Assembly (NCBI GenBank): GCA_963693315.1
Contig: OY856187.1
Span: forward strand, 73,405,113 to 73,469,112
Length of the DNA stretch: 64,000 bases
Reading direction: 5' to 3'
Source: Diogma glabrata
Taxonomy: Eukaryota; Arthropoda; Insecta; Diptera; Cylindrotomidae
In this document: positions 32,458 to 43,440 of the stretch, piece after piece
How the letters are laid out: each line of letters starts with the position of its first letter
How positions within the stretch are numbered: position 1 is the stretch's first letter
Translations under genes and position numbers: made by a program
The notes under the pieces: model-generated
Databases searched by the model: none
What the model was told of the DNA's origin: nothing
What the model saw: the letters and a program-made list of their open reading frames with translations, nothing else

Positions 32458-33168
32458 TGTTACGTTTTTCCAAGCTTCCTTCGAATTGGCCTAACTCACA
32501 ATTCGATAAACGCAATCCCCAATCTCTTCCTGAGTTCGATCACTGATTAGTAAGCACAAACACCAGGTTTTATTAAGTCTTCAACTCCTTGATTGTTCCA
32601 CAACAACAGGAAAACAATACAGCAAACAATATTCCGAACTAGAATATTCTTCCAACAGCTTCGAAACTACAACGGTTTATTGTAGAAATTTCCAGTTCAC
32701 AACGTTCAAAATAATACACAAAATATTTCTACTCAATAAAACTTATAACTTTATTACACTTATAACTTTACACAAAAACTAATTTTAAATATCACTTTTA
32801 TAATTTTAACTTCACTGTCACACGTTTTAAATAAAACTAATTTTACATTTAATTTCACTTTACTGTCGCAGGTCTAAAATAAAACTAATTAAAAACTACA
32901 AAAGGTATTTTTCTTATATACCTTCTGCAATACTTCTAGATAATTCGACATCACTTTCCAGAAACCTTGAGAAAACATTAGAATACTCGATTATTTTACG
33001 TTATGTTGATTTGATTCATAAAATCGTTTATGTTGACCCTATTTCTAAGAAGAGACAACAACAACAATATTCATTTCATTAACTTGTTTGTTGATTTTAT
33101 TTTCCTGGAAGTGACAGTAATCGTTTAGATCTTTCTGTAATCGTCTAGATTTTTCTGCACTCGTAACA
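32458..33168 (-). repeat. 3' LTR (element reads on the minus strand)
   Basis: 711 bp, direct repeat of 35641-36351. Visible differences from the 5' LTR are c/t near 32562, g/t near 32637 and a/t near 32919. Confidence 0.95.
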
Positions 33169-33179
33169 TTACCCTCCAC

Positions 33180-35606
33180 TTAAGCCTGTTCGTCCCGAAC
33201 AGGATCTAGCTCTCTCCTCCAATTATTGAATCCAAAAACATTTTTTTTTCTTTTCCTATTTCCCAGGCTGTTAAGAATTACTTCCGGTTCCTTTCTAAGT
33301 ACTGGGCCATTACTTTGTTTTATGTCAGCCCACCGTGATGAGTAGGGATTCTCGTTATTTCGAAAGTGCTTCTTATCATTTCCCTTTGGGAGTTTCACAA
33401 TGCCATGTCTCCGAACCACTCTCATTTTCAGCTGCGATTCATCCCCGTTTGCAGCTATTTGACCCACCTCTTTTACATCGCTCACTTCGTTATGGGCTTG
33501 GACCTGCTTCCTTTTTAACTTTCGGCGTTTGTTTAATCGTCTGCGTCGGTTGACGTTTCTCTCCCTCATCTGTTTGGATGGTGCTGGATTTTCCTCTGCA
33601 CTGCGTAGTTCCTCATCGCTACCAATAACTGTTGGCTCTGCCTCATTCACAAGTAGTGGCATCTCAACATTATTAACCTTTAGGATTCCACATCCAAAAT
33701 CGAAGACTAATCCCTTCGCCTTCATGAAGTCCATCCCCAAAATGACTTCATCCATAATGTCAGCCACTAGCACCTCTTGTTGATAGCAGTTATTTCCCAA
33801 TTTTATTTCAGCGATTCTTTTACCTTCTATTTCAGCGCATTCTCCAGTTACTGTTTGGAGTTTCAATCCATCTGATGGTTCCAAAACACCGTCAATTAAA
33901 CCTTTGCGAACGAATGTTCGAGCTGAACCTGTATGCAGTGTCATGAAGCAGCCTTTACCTTCAAGTTGTCCATTGATACCCAAGCTTTCACCATTTACCG
34001 CAATTCTTGAAATTGGAATGTAGGCTGCATTCTCCTCACTTTTTGGCTTTATAGTTGCACCTCCAACAGGCTTCCGTTGAATAGGAGACGAAGATCTTTC
34101 ACGCTTCCTGTTCCAGCAGTCCTGTGAGATATGGCCCGATTTCCTACATATCCAGCACAGGAGTTTTCTACTGCTGTTCCTGAACCTTAAGTGCTCCATT
34201 TCTTCGGCTCCTCTGTTCTTCACAGAAGACGACAATCTGTCTGCTTCCCCGTTTGTCTTGCACTCCCGTGCCATGTGACCCTCTTCATCACATACCCAGC
34301 ATCTGATGTCGCTTCTATCTCTGTGTGCCAAAACTTCCCCTTTGATGTTCCCCTCTACATTCCTTTTTCTGCATCCACCAGATGGCATACACATCCTCTG
34401 TACCATCTCATATTGCATTGCGTATGCGACAGTTTCATGGAAAGTCGCCTTAGGTGTAGTCATTACTTTGATCTTGGTTTCTGGATCTCGGATACCATCA
34501 ATGAAGGCCTCGATCTTCATTTTCTCCATAAAATATGGTGGAGTGTTCGAGTGTGCCAAATGTACAAGCCGTTCCACTGCCGAAGAATAGTCCTGAAGGC
34601 TTTCTCCATTCCGTTGCAAGCGACCTTTTAACTCGATTCTGTATAATTCCTTTTTATGGTCGCTACCATATTTACGTTCCAATGCATTCATCACCTCTGC
34701 ATAAATTTTCCGATTATTTTCCGGCACTGCCTGTAATGCTTCAGCTGCTTCACCTTTAAGCGCAACTATCAATGCAGCAAGACGATTTTCAGCGTTCCAA
34801 ACATTTTGATCAGCTGCGGTCTCGAACTGGAACTTGAAGATGCCGAAAGATGTGGTACCGTCATACGATGGTGGCTTTAGTTTAATATTTGCTATTTGTT
34901 GTACCACATGTGAAGTGACTTTATTCGTTTCAACATCTTGCAACCGTTTCTCGAAATCATCTACTTTTGCAAGTACCTTTTTGTTTTCATCAAGTACTTT
35001 CTGCTCTAGCTCTTTCACCTCTTGATGAACTCTGCCTACTTCCTCCCGTAACGTAGTAGATATTTCGAGAAGTTTCTCGTCCATTATTTGCTTGACGTTC
35101 AAACTGATCTCTTCCTTGGTTGTAGCCATGTTATTGTTGACTATTTCCAGCTGTTGATTGATGTTACTACTGATTTCTTCCTTGGTAGAAGCCATTTGTT
35201 GATTGATGTTGCAGCTGATCTCTTCCTTATTTGCAGCCATATTATTGTTGACTTTCTCCAACTGTTGATTCATGTTGAAACTGATTTCTTCCTTATTTGC
35301 AGCCATTTGTTGACTGATGGTCAAACTCATTTGTTGCATCATAGCCATTAACTGTGTAAAATCACAATTTCCAGATGGCAATGAAGTTGTTGTTTCCGCA
35401 ACAAAACTTTTCTCCTCATCAGCTGCCACTAGATCATTATTTGTACTAATCACTCCAAACTGGTAACTTTCCACGTCCATTCCATTGGCTTCCATACCTT
35501 GTCGAAGCCGTAGCATTAATTCAGTTTTGTTTCCACTTGTTGACAATCCGCGTTGTTCTAGTTCTTTCTTTAACTCTAGAACCTTCAAATCACTTAATAA
35601 AACCAT
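33180..35606 (-). CDS. Gag-protease polyprotein of the LTR element
   Basis: An intact 808-codon ORF fills nearly the whole interior. Residues 1-45 form a SAP-like DNA-binding motif (LKVLELKKELEQRGLSTSGN). About 80-230 is a coiled coil with imperfect repeats of the type MAANKEEIS. About 240-420 looks like a retrotransposon capsid (KPPSYDG start, KGEAAEALQAVP, ERKYGSDHKKELYRIELKGR). Two CCHC knuckles follow at about 431 (CWVCDEEGHMAREC) and 484 (CWICRKSGHISQDC). A retropepsin-like part has HTGSARTFV near 556 and VILGMDFM near 622. The catalytic Asp of the D-T/S-G triad is His, so the protease is probably inactive. The tail is very basic. The stop lies 12 bp from the 3' LTR, overlapping the purine tract. 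No frameshift is present. The antisense open frames over this region are shadows. Confidence 0.92.
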   Translation of the reverse strand: MVLLSDLKVLELKKELEQRGLSTSGNKTELMLRLRQGMEANGMDVESYQFGVISTNNDLVAADEEKSFVAETTTSLPSGNCDFTQLMAMMQQMSLTISQQMAANKEEISFNMNQQLEKVNNNMAANKEEISCNINQQMASTKEEISSNINQQLEIVNNNMATTKEEISLNVKQIMDEKLLEISTTLREEVGRVHQEVKELEQKVLDENKKVLAKVDDFEKRLQDVETNKVTSHVVQQIANIKLKPPSYDGTTSFGIFKFQFETAADQNVWNAENRLAALIVALKGEAAEALQAVPENNRKIYAEVMNALERKYGSDHKKELYRIELKGRLQRNGESLQDYSSAVERLVHLAHSNTPPYFMEKMKIEAFIDGIRDPETKIKVMTTPKATFHETVAYAMQYEMVQRMCMPSGGCRKRNVEGNIKGEVLAHRDRSDIRCWVCDEEGHMARECKTNGEADRLSSSVKNRGAEEMEHLRFRNSSRKLLCWICRKSGHISQDCWNRKRERSSSPIQRKPVGGATIKPKSEENAAYIPISRIAVNGESLGINGQLEGKGCFMTLHTGSARTFVRKGLIDGVLEPSDGLKLQTVTGECAEIEGKRIAEIKLGNNCYQQEVLVADIMDEVILGMDFMKAKGLVFDFGCGILKVNNVEMPLLVNEAEPTVIGSDEELRSAEENPAPSKQMRERNVNRRRRLNKRRKLKRKQVQAHNEVSDVKEVGQIAANGDESQLKMRVVRRHGIVKLPKGNDKKHFRNNENPYSSRWADIKQSNGPVLRKEPEVILNSLGNRKRKKNVFGFNNWRRELDPVRDEQA

Positions 35607-35640
35607 TATTAACAGCTAACTAATCCGCCGATGTCACCAA

Positions 35641-36351
35641 TGTTACGTTTTTCCAAGCTTCCTTCGAATTGGCCTAACTCACAATTCGATAAACGCAATC
35701 CCCAATCTCTTCCTGAGTTCGATCACTGATTAGTAAGCACAAACATCAGGTTTTATTAAGTCTTCAACTCCTTGATTGTTCCACAACAACAGGAAAACAA
35801 TACAGCAAACAATATTCCTAACTAGAATATTCTTCCAACAGCTTCGAAACTACAACGGTTTATTGTAGAAATTTCCAGTTCACAACGTTCAAAATAATAC
35901 ACAAAATATTTCTACTCAATAAAACTTATAACTTTATTACACTTATAACTTTACACAAAAACTAATTTTAAATATCACTTTTATAATTTTAACTTCACTG
36001 TCACACGTTTTAAATAAAACTAATTTTACATTTAATTTCACTTTACTGTCGCAGGTCTAAAATAAAACTAATTAAAAACTACAAAAGGTATTTTTCTTAT
36101 ATTCCTTCTGCAATACTTCTAGATAATTCGACATCACTTTCCAGAAACCTTGAGAAAACATTAGAATACTCGATTATTTTACGTTATGTTGATTTGATTC
36201 ATAAAATCGTTTATGTTGACCCTATTTCTAAGAAGAGACAACAACAACAATATTCATTTCATTAACTTGTTTGTTGATTTTATTTTCCTGGAAGTGACAG
36301 TAATCGTTTAGATCTTTCTGTAATCGTCTAGATTTTTCTGCACTCGTAACA
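35641..36351 (-). repeat. 5' LTR (element reads on the minus strand)
   Basis: 711 bp; partner of 32458-33168. It lies next to the primer-binding-site-like sequence at 35639. Confidence 0.95.
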
Positions 36352-36355
36352 CTAT

Positions 36356-37739
36356 AAACCAGCGTTTATACAAGAATAATCGTATATTTTTTGTAAGTTA
36401 ATGAATTTAATAAAAGTATTTTTGAAAGTATGAACAGAATTATAAAATGTTTAAACAAAATTTATAAATAAATTCGTGAATATTATAAATATGGAGTTAT
36501 TAATTGATAACTTTGTCCAATACTTTATAATCTCCTATTTATAATATTAATAAATGGCGTTTATTAGCGACAACTCATTAACAAATTCGTAGATTTAATG
36601 TAATTCTTAATACATATTATAACTATTTTTCAGTGAACTATTTAAATACTAATCTAAAGTATGAATTTAATATAGTAAAATAGTTTTTCTCCTAAACAAA
36701 TTTACTTTTTAGTTTTTGTTATGATAATCGAATTTTATTTTTTTATTTTTTATTTTATTCTTTTAAATCATTTAATAGTTTAGCATCAATTTATTGTAAT
36801 ATTCTTTCTGGAGTTAAGTTTTTTAGCTAACTTTAAATAAGGAGGTTTTATATTTAAAGAATACGAATTTTAGTTCTGGCAATTGTTAGTAATGCGAATA
36901 ATAGTCCATTAAAATCAATCTTTTTGTTTCAAAAAATTGAAATCAATCTTTAATAGGATATTATAGATTTCAGTAACTTGATGATTAGATTCGGAATTTT
37001 AACTACTCAAACACAAGTTTCATAAAAGTGTGTAAATAATTTCGTTTATTCTCTTCCATTTAATTATATCAGCTTTATTTGTATGTTTTATCGATAATAA
37101 TAGTATGTATTATTGTATTGTTTTCTAACCTATAGCCTAATGAACTTAACCTATTGCCTAATGAAAATTTTATTCAATTGGTATGATTCCAATTGGTCAA
37201 ATTGTTTTGATTTCATTAAAATTATTTTCAAATTATAATCACAATTGCTTTGATAAGTTTTGTTCAAAAATCAAATTTTAAGTTTAAATAATAAATTCTC
37301 TTATTTCGTTTAGTTGAACTTGGTTGATTGTATGAGAAGGGCGTTTTTTATCATCAGGGTTTTTTTATTAAGAAATTTGATTTATCAATTAAAACAGTAA
37401 AGATTTATTGTTTTAATTGAAGAAAATGTTTTTATTTTTTATAATACACAATTCTTTTTTATAATAAAATCTTTGTCAGAGAATAAAGTATTGTAATCGA
37501 TTCGTGAATAATGAATTTTATTCTCTCGCAAATTAAAATTCTCGCTCGTGCCTCGCTCAAATTTTAAACTTTTGCTTGAGAATAAACTACTTCATTATTC
37601 ACTCATTGATTAAACTACTATTACTAATTTGAAATTCATATATATGAAATAAAATAAAATTACTGCAATTGCATTGAAATACAGTGTACTTCCATACAAA
37701 GTTTTTTTGTCATAAGATAAATTAAATTAAAAGATATAA
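36356..37739. other. AT-rich non-coding DNA
   Basis: No gene seen. Near 37490-37570 a block containing the reverse complement of gagcgaggcacgag matches 57725-57790. Confidence 0.4.
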
Positions 37740-38039
37740 AGGGGCTGAAATCTCAAGCTCTGAGATATCAAGACTTCGGTCTGGGTTAAGGATTTTGATA
37801 TAGTTTTCGGCAAAAAACTTTTATGAGGACATGGTTTTTAGTTTTGGGCAGCGATGTATATCAAACATAACTCTTTGTTAAAGTACAAGTATTTTTTTAT
37901 CTCTGTTTAGAAATTTATTACAAAACTAACACGAAACATCAATACGATGCCGCAAAATTATAACAGATCATAAATTAACATAATTCAGTGAAAAGATGAT
38001 ACACTCAGCAAACTACGCAAAAGCCTCTCCATTTAGCGT

Positions 38040-38510
38040 TTTGAAAAAATATTACAAAATCACAAATTCATATATTTCTTTCAAAATTCCAAAAATTTTA
38101 TAAAAATTAAATAAAATCAACTTTTTTCAAAATTCCAAAAATATTCCAAAAATTAGAATAAAATCAAATATTTAAACTTTTCTAAATTCCAATAATATTG
38201 CAAAAATTCAAACTTTTCCAAAATTCTAAAAATATTGCAAAAATCATTACAAAATCAAAAATTGAAACATTTTTCAAAATTCCATAAATTATAATAAAAT
38301 CAAAAATTTAAAATTTTTCTAAATTCTAAAAATATTCCAAAAATTCTTACAAAATCAAAAATTAAAAGTTTTTCCAAAATTCTAATAATAATAATAATAA
38401 TAAATTCTATTATTGCAAAAATTATTACAAAATCAAAAATACAAACTTTTTTCAAAATTCCAAAAATATTTCAAAAACTATAACAAATTCAAAAATTTCC
38501 ATGTCCAATT
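38040..38510. repeat. Array of ~60-bp AT-rich units in A2
   Basis: Imperfect repeats of ttcaaaattccaaaaatatt followed by gcaaaaatt and acaaaatcaaaaattaaa, about seven or eight copies. A3 has a different array at the same internal position. Confidence 0.7.
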
Positions 38511-38539
38511 TCATTTTCAATTACATTTACGTCATAAAA

Positions 38540-39345
38540 ACAGCTACATTTTTTTTCCAAAAAATTGGCTAAAAAAATAAATGAAATCATTTTTTGACAC
38601 ACTTGACAACATTTTTTTGACAAACTTATAATGCCATAATTCTTTATAATAATAATAAAATTTCATGGCATACAAATTATTAATTTAATTTTTTTTCCAA
38701 AAAATTGGGTAAAAAATAAATAAAAATCTTTCTTTTGACACACTTGACAACATTTTTTGACAAACTTATAATACCATAATTCTCAATAATAATAATAAAA
38801 TTTCATTTCAAAGAAACAATTTTATTTTTTTCCAAAAAACTGGGTAAAAAACTAAATAAAAATCTTTTGACACACTGACAACAACTTTTTGACAAACTTA
38901 TATGCCATAATTCTCAATAATAATAATAAAATTTCATTTCAAACAAATAATTAATTTAATTTTTTTTTTTTTTTTCAAAAAATTGGGTAAAAAAATAAAT
39001 AAAAATCTTTCTTTTGACACACTTGACAACATTTTTTTGACAAACTGATAATGCCATAATTCTCAATAATAATAATAAAATTTAATTTCAAACAAATAGT
39101 TAATTTAATTTTTTTCCAAAAAATTGGGTAAAAAAATAAATAAAAATCTTTCTTTTGACACACTTGACAACATTTTTTTGACAAACTTATAATGCCATAA
39201 TTCTCAATAATAATAATAAAAATTCATTTCAAACAAATAATAAATTTTATTTTTTTTCAAAAAATTGGGTAGAAAAATAAATAAAAATCTTTCTTTTGAC
39301 ACACTTGACAACATTTTTTTGACAAACTTATAATGCGATAATCTA
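38540..39345. repeat. ~140-bp tandem array (six units) in A2
   Basis: Each unit has ccaaaaaattgggtaaaaaa, a tctttcttttgacacacttg block, tttttttgacaaactta and taatgccataattctcaata. Units start near 38558, 38697, 38831, 38975, 39115 and 39257. A3 contains only one such unit (about 48455-48560). Open frames here are products of the repeat. Confidence 0.85.
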
Positions 39346-39770
39346 GTTTTTGATCTCACATACCACCACATACCCTACCATCAAGATTTCTCCAAATTCA
39401 ATGTTCCTACTCGTAATCACTTAAAATGAACGTTTTTTAAGCCAAAAATATGAATATTTGCTGTTTTTGACACACTTAATGATTTTTTGACACACTTCCG
39501 GTACAGTTATCGAGCACAGCGTCCCTTTGGACCTGTCCCTTGAATATACCTATTTTTAGAAAAAAAATTTTGAAATCCCTCCAGCGGTTTTCCCTGCAGC
39601 GTAGGTACTGACGGCCGGCCGGCAGACGACATACATTTTTTTTTTTTGCTTTTTTAGAATCAGTAGGTCCGAAAACGTCGAGAAATGCCAAAAAAAGTGC
39701 GGGTAAGAATTTCACTTTTGGCTCATGAATGTAATTAATACTTAGGTCTTTCAGACCAAAGTAATTGTTA

Positions 39771-40063
39771 TTATTAAAAAAAACTTCATGTTTTTTGACA
39801 AAATTTTTTAATTGCCTCGACGATTTTGGACCATTTTGGTTTTAAATAAAAAATTTAAAGACTATTATTATTAAAAATTACTATTTTGGTTATTAAAAAT
39901 TAAATGTTTGGAAAAACTTTAAATATGTGAATGGTTTGACCAACGAATATAAAAATTACCACCAGTTTGTTCAACATAAATACTTTTATAATCCGCGTGA
40001 AAGTTTTTAATTTTATATCAATTACAGTTTATGAATTCGACTAGAACCAATTTCACGACTACT
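39771..40063. other. AT-rich spacer
   Basis: No feature recognised. Confidence 0.4.
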
Positions 40064-41587
40064 GCAGCCAAATTCTGTAGCTGTGAAGTGGTGAAGTGTT
40101 AAACATTTCTTCATTTCGATTTTATCATTTTACCATTTTTGCGATTCTATATGCGATTTAAGTGTTAAAAAATCTAATAACATGCGCCGAACTGTCAAAC
40201 GTCAAAAATACATAAAATTAAATGTTTATTTTAACTTTTAACACAATTTAAACGTAAATTTTTACAAAATTAAATATATATAAATATTTTAGAAATTAAA
40301 TTTGAAAAATTAATCTGTATTTAATTTAGAAATGCAATTTTAAAAAATCAAATCGCATTGACGTTATGGTGTTTTTGACATAATGTCAATAACAACAAAA
40401 GAAACGATTTCATGTTATTGCCAAATAAAAATTCAGTGTTATCTTAAGGCCTCGTTCACACGGACGTTTTTTTTTCAGCTGGCGGAAAAAAAACGTCCAC
40501 TGATTTAAAACGCTGAAAATTTTAGGTGTTCACACGGACGAATAAAAATAACTTTCGTTTTGTTTTCATTTGAATCGCACGTTTTCATATGTATTTAAAT
40601 TTGTTGTGTAAACCCGTTAAAGTTAATTATTAAATAGAGAAAATGGGATGGTTGACGAATGGTTATAAAGTAATAAATGGAGAATTTTAAAAAAAAGCAT
40701 TAGATGTCACTCCAGTAAATGCAATTTCCATTTTGAAAGCAAGTTTTGAAAGCATAATTTTGTAAGAATTGGGGACGGCTATAGTTTTGAAGACACATTT
40801 AATGAAAGCCCGTTGCAAAATATACAAAATATTGGGAAAAGAAGTAATCAAAGAGGAATTGCAACCATGGATTATTTTGCACACTATTTCTCATCAACTC
40901 AAGGTTCTGTTCCATGGCAAAACAACGCCTTCAAGCGACAAAATTAATATTAATATTAATTAATTATTAATTAATTATTAATATTAATTAATTGATATTA
41001 AAAACTCTGCCACTTTATTTACAAAAATAAATAATCATAAAAATATAATTATATTTTGATTGTTTATCCACAATATTGTCCTAATTGGGAGTCAGATTTT
41101 TTTAAATTTTGAACCGTAAGTTATCTTTAATAATTTTATTTGAATAATTATTATCTTTTTTATAATAAAAACATTCGTATGGCAGAACTTCTAAAATTAG
41201 TTTTTCAATATCAAAGAATTGATTCATCATTTTGTTATATCCAAGCATAAAAACAAAAAAAATTAAAAATTTTAAGCGGATTTTATTCGTTCGTCTGAAC
41301 AGAGACATGCTTTTTCATATGTCGTATAATTTACGACGACGGAGAAAATAAAACATGAGCGATTTTTTTTGCGATTTTTTCAGCGCGGAAAAAAACGTTG
41401 CGTGTGAACAGCAATGATGATTTGCATATGTTTCATTCCGAGCGGAAATAAACGTTCAACTTAGCTGAAAAAAAAACGTCCGTGTGAACAAGACCTAGTT
41501 TTAAAACTTCACTCACTTAGATATTTTTGCGGTGAAGTGATTAAAAACTTATCACTTCACCGCTTCACAGTTACAGAATTTGGCTGC
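40064..41587. mobile_element. Outer TIR element of a nested pair
   Basis: gcagccaaattctgtagctg opens a 35-bp terminal repeat (40064-40098) mirrored at 41553-41587 with two mismatches. The interior is mostly taken up by the element at 40447-41496. Without it the host element would be about 475 bp. No transposase or clear target duplication was seen. Confidence 0.7.
40447..41496. mobile_element. Inner TIR element, possibly PIF/Harbinger-like
   Basis: aggcctcgttcacacggacg and its partner (ending cgtccgtgtgaacaagacct) share a 27-bp core, gttcacacggacgttttttt plus ttcagct. Subterminal repeats such as gtgttcacacggacg lie further in. The G/C-rich GGYCTYGTTCACAC start resembles Harbinger ends, and flanks taa/tag could be a decayed 3-bp target. 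It has no intact transposase. Confidence 0.7.
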
Positions 41588-43440
41588 TGTTCAGAATCCT
41601 TATTACAAATTTTTTATCGATCTGGTTTAGTCGACTAGTTTTCAGTACCCATACCACCATTCTACAAGTTGACTCCTAAAAATATTAGCTTATGACTCTA
41701 AAACACAACATAAGTGTAGTATTTTGGATAGATCTTATGTTATACTTTTCAATGGCGAATAATTTTTGCTAAAAATTTGTGAAAGAAAATTCAAATACAA
41801 TAATTCTGGTGTTGTAAAAGTCTTTTGATACGCAAAACATATTCCGTCCTCCAGATTATTCTCGCGACAGCAACTTAAATTAAGTTGATGAAAAATTATA
41901 TACAATTTTAACATATTTCACAAAATTCTCTTGCTTTCTTTGCACTTAAATATGAATATTTTATTTTAATTTTATTTGCGTTAAGTTGAATAACCTAAAA
42001 AATTCTTATGTGTCATATCAAACATTGGGGGCAAAAATAAAATATTATACATAACATTGTGTAGGATGACATTTGCTTAACAATAATGTGACGAAAAAAA
42101 CCTACAAAGTTTTAAAAAGTTAAAATAACATAAAACTATTTTGCAATAATAATTTCCAACTTAAGTTATCTTATATGTACTAACTTCAAAATTAGTACAA
42201 GGTAAAGTAATGGTCATCGACAATTTTTTTTGATTTGTTTGTTTAATTAATTTAAATTTTTAAACAAGGCCGAGTGAATCTTAAATAACTTTAGAGGACG
42301 TTTACATACATCAAAAAGCTTTCTCGCAAATTCTGTTCACACACAAAAGAATATATGAAACAAGTCTTGTCCTTTCGATCTATATTGATCAGAAAACTTT
42401 TAGGCATAAAACGGATTCATTCAATCCGACATGAATTTATTAAACGAAGCTTTAGTGCAAGTTATATTTGCAGTTGTTTTTCAATAATTATTATTTAGTT
42501 AAGGCTACAACATCTGTATTACTCCCCGTAGGGAAACAAAACTAAAACCAAATAATTATAACTATTTTCAAATAATTCATTTAAATCGCTGGATCAAAAC
42601 TACCATAACAAAGTGAATATTTAACAAGAAAAATGCAAACAAATATAGTTAGTCATCTAGTAGTTGTATAGAAATAAAAATTCATTGCACATCATTTAAT
42701 ATTTTGTTATCCCACGCGTGTATATATAGTGATAGACTTGTAATAAATACTTAATTAAAAGTCAAATTCGCAGAATGAATATAATAATTTGTAAATATAA
42801 ATACTCTGGTTCGTCGATGGGCACAATCAAGAAATCAAGCAAATTGTTAAAAAATTAACAGAATATTCATATTTTATTTACACCATAATATTAACAGCAT
42901 AACCTAATATTATTCAAACGAAAATGAGCCAGCAATATATCTTTAGTGGACAAAATTATCTACTTGACTCCTAATGAATTAACAAAATTAACATTTGATA
43001 CTATCAAATAACGTAACGATTATCCACTTGTTACAAAATCTACATTTTTAATAAAAATTTTTATTCAACCAAAATCTAATTTTTTGTGTTAATATGTATT
43101 TTAAGTTATTATTATTTATTCATAATCTTAAGCTTTATGTTTTATAAAAATTATACATTTTACAGGTTTTGCTTTTTATAAGATTTCATTTATTTTTAGA
43201 CTTTTGAGAAATGCAGATAAATCAGCAGAAATTACCTACCTCCTTTCTTATAATTAGGCCTTGACGTTAAAAGTTTTCTAAAGAAAATTTTAGAAAATTA
43301 ATACACAGTAAGAGTTTGTTTTTGGTAAATAAATCCAAATTATTTGTTGTTTGACATTATTGTATAATAATAATTATTGACTTAAAGATCAATTTTTTTA
43401 TTGATTATAATTATTCTACGCATTAAGAAACCCTTTAAAA
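41588..43440. other. AT-rich non-coding DNA
   Basis: No exon or element recognised. Confidence 0.4.

Larger units (their letters stand above)
32458..36351 (-). mobile_element. Young LTR retrotransposon carrying only gag-protease
   Basis: Two direct 711-bp LTRs (32458-33168, 35641-36351) differ at only three positions that I could see. Both run tgttacg...cgtaaca. A 4-bp duplication ctat flanks the element (32454-32457, 36352-36355). On the minus strand a primer-binding-site-like TGGTGACATCGG (35639-35628) follows the 5' LTR, and a purine tract AAGTGGAGGGTAA (33181-33169) precedes the 3' LTR. The 2472-bp interior holds a single ORF; RT, RNase H and integrase are absent. It is gypsy-like by target size and Gag type. 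A gag-only element this young must use enzymes from another copy. Confidence 0.93.
37740..39770 (+). repeat. Repeat family A, long copy A2
   Basis: It begins near gatatcaagacttcggtct and runs through a cagcgatgtatat block, ttacaaaactaacacgaa and gaaaagatgatacactca. After tandem arrays come the cgttttttaagc, tgacacactt, cctatttttagaa, ggccggcagac and cgtcgagaaatgcc blocks. It ends at taggtctttcagaccaaag. Order and orientation match A3 (46745-48950). No ORF is shared. Internal arrays occupy 38040-38510 and 38540-39345. Confidence 0.75.

Noticed and set aside
33335..35351. Several plus-strand open frames over the LTR element (62-146 codons)
   Set aside because: They are antisense shadows of the intact minus-strand gag ORF and read as repeats of its coiled-coil codons.
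38975..39184. 69-codon minus-strand frame with CCQVCQKKDFYLFFYPIF repeated
   Set aside because: It is the translation of the 140-bp satellite; the peptide repeat follows from the DNA repeat.
38040..39345. Regularly spaced repeats that superficially resemble a CRISPR array
   Set aside because: Units are contiguous tandem copies without unique spacers, in a eukaryotic repeat; no cas genes.
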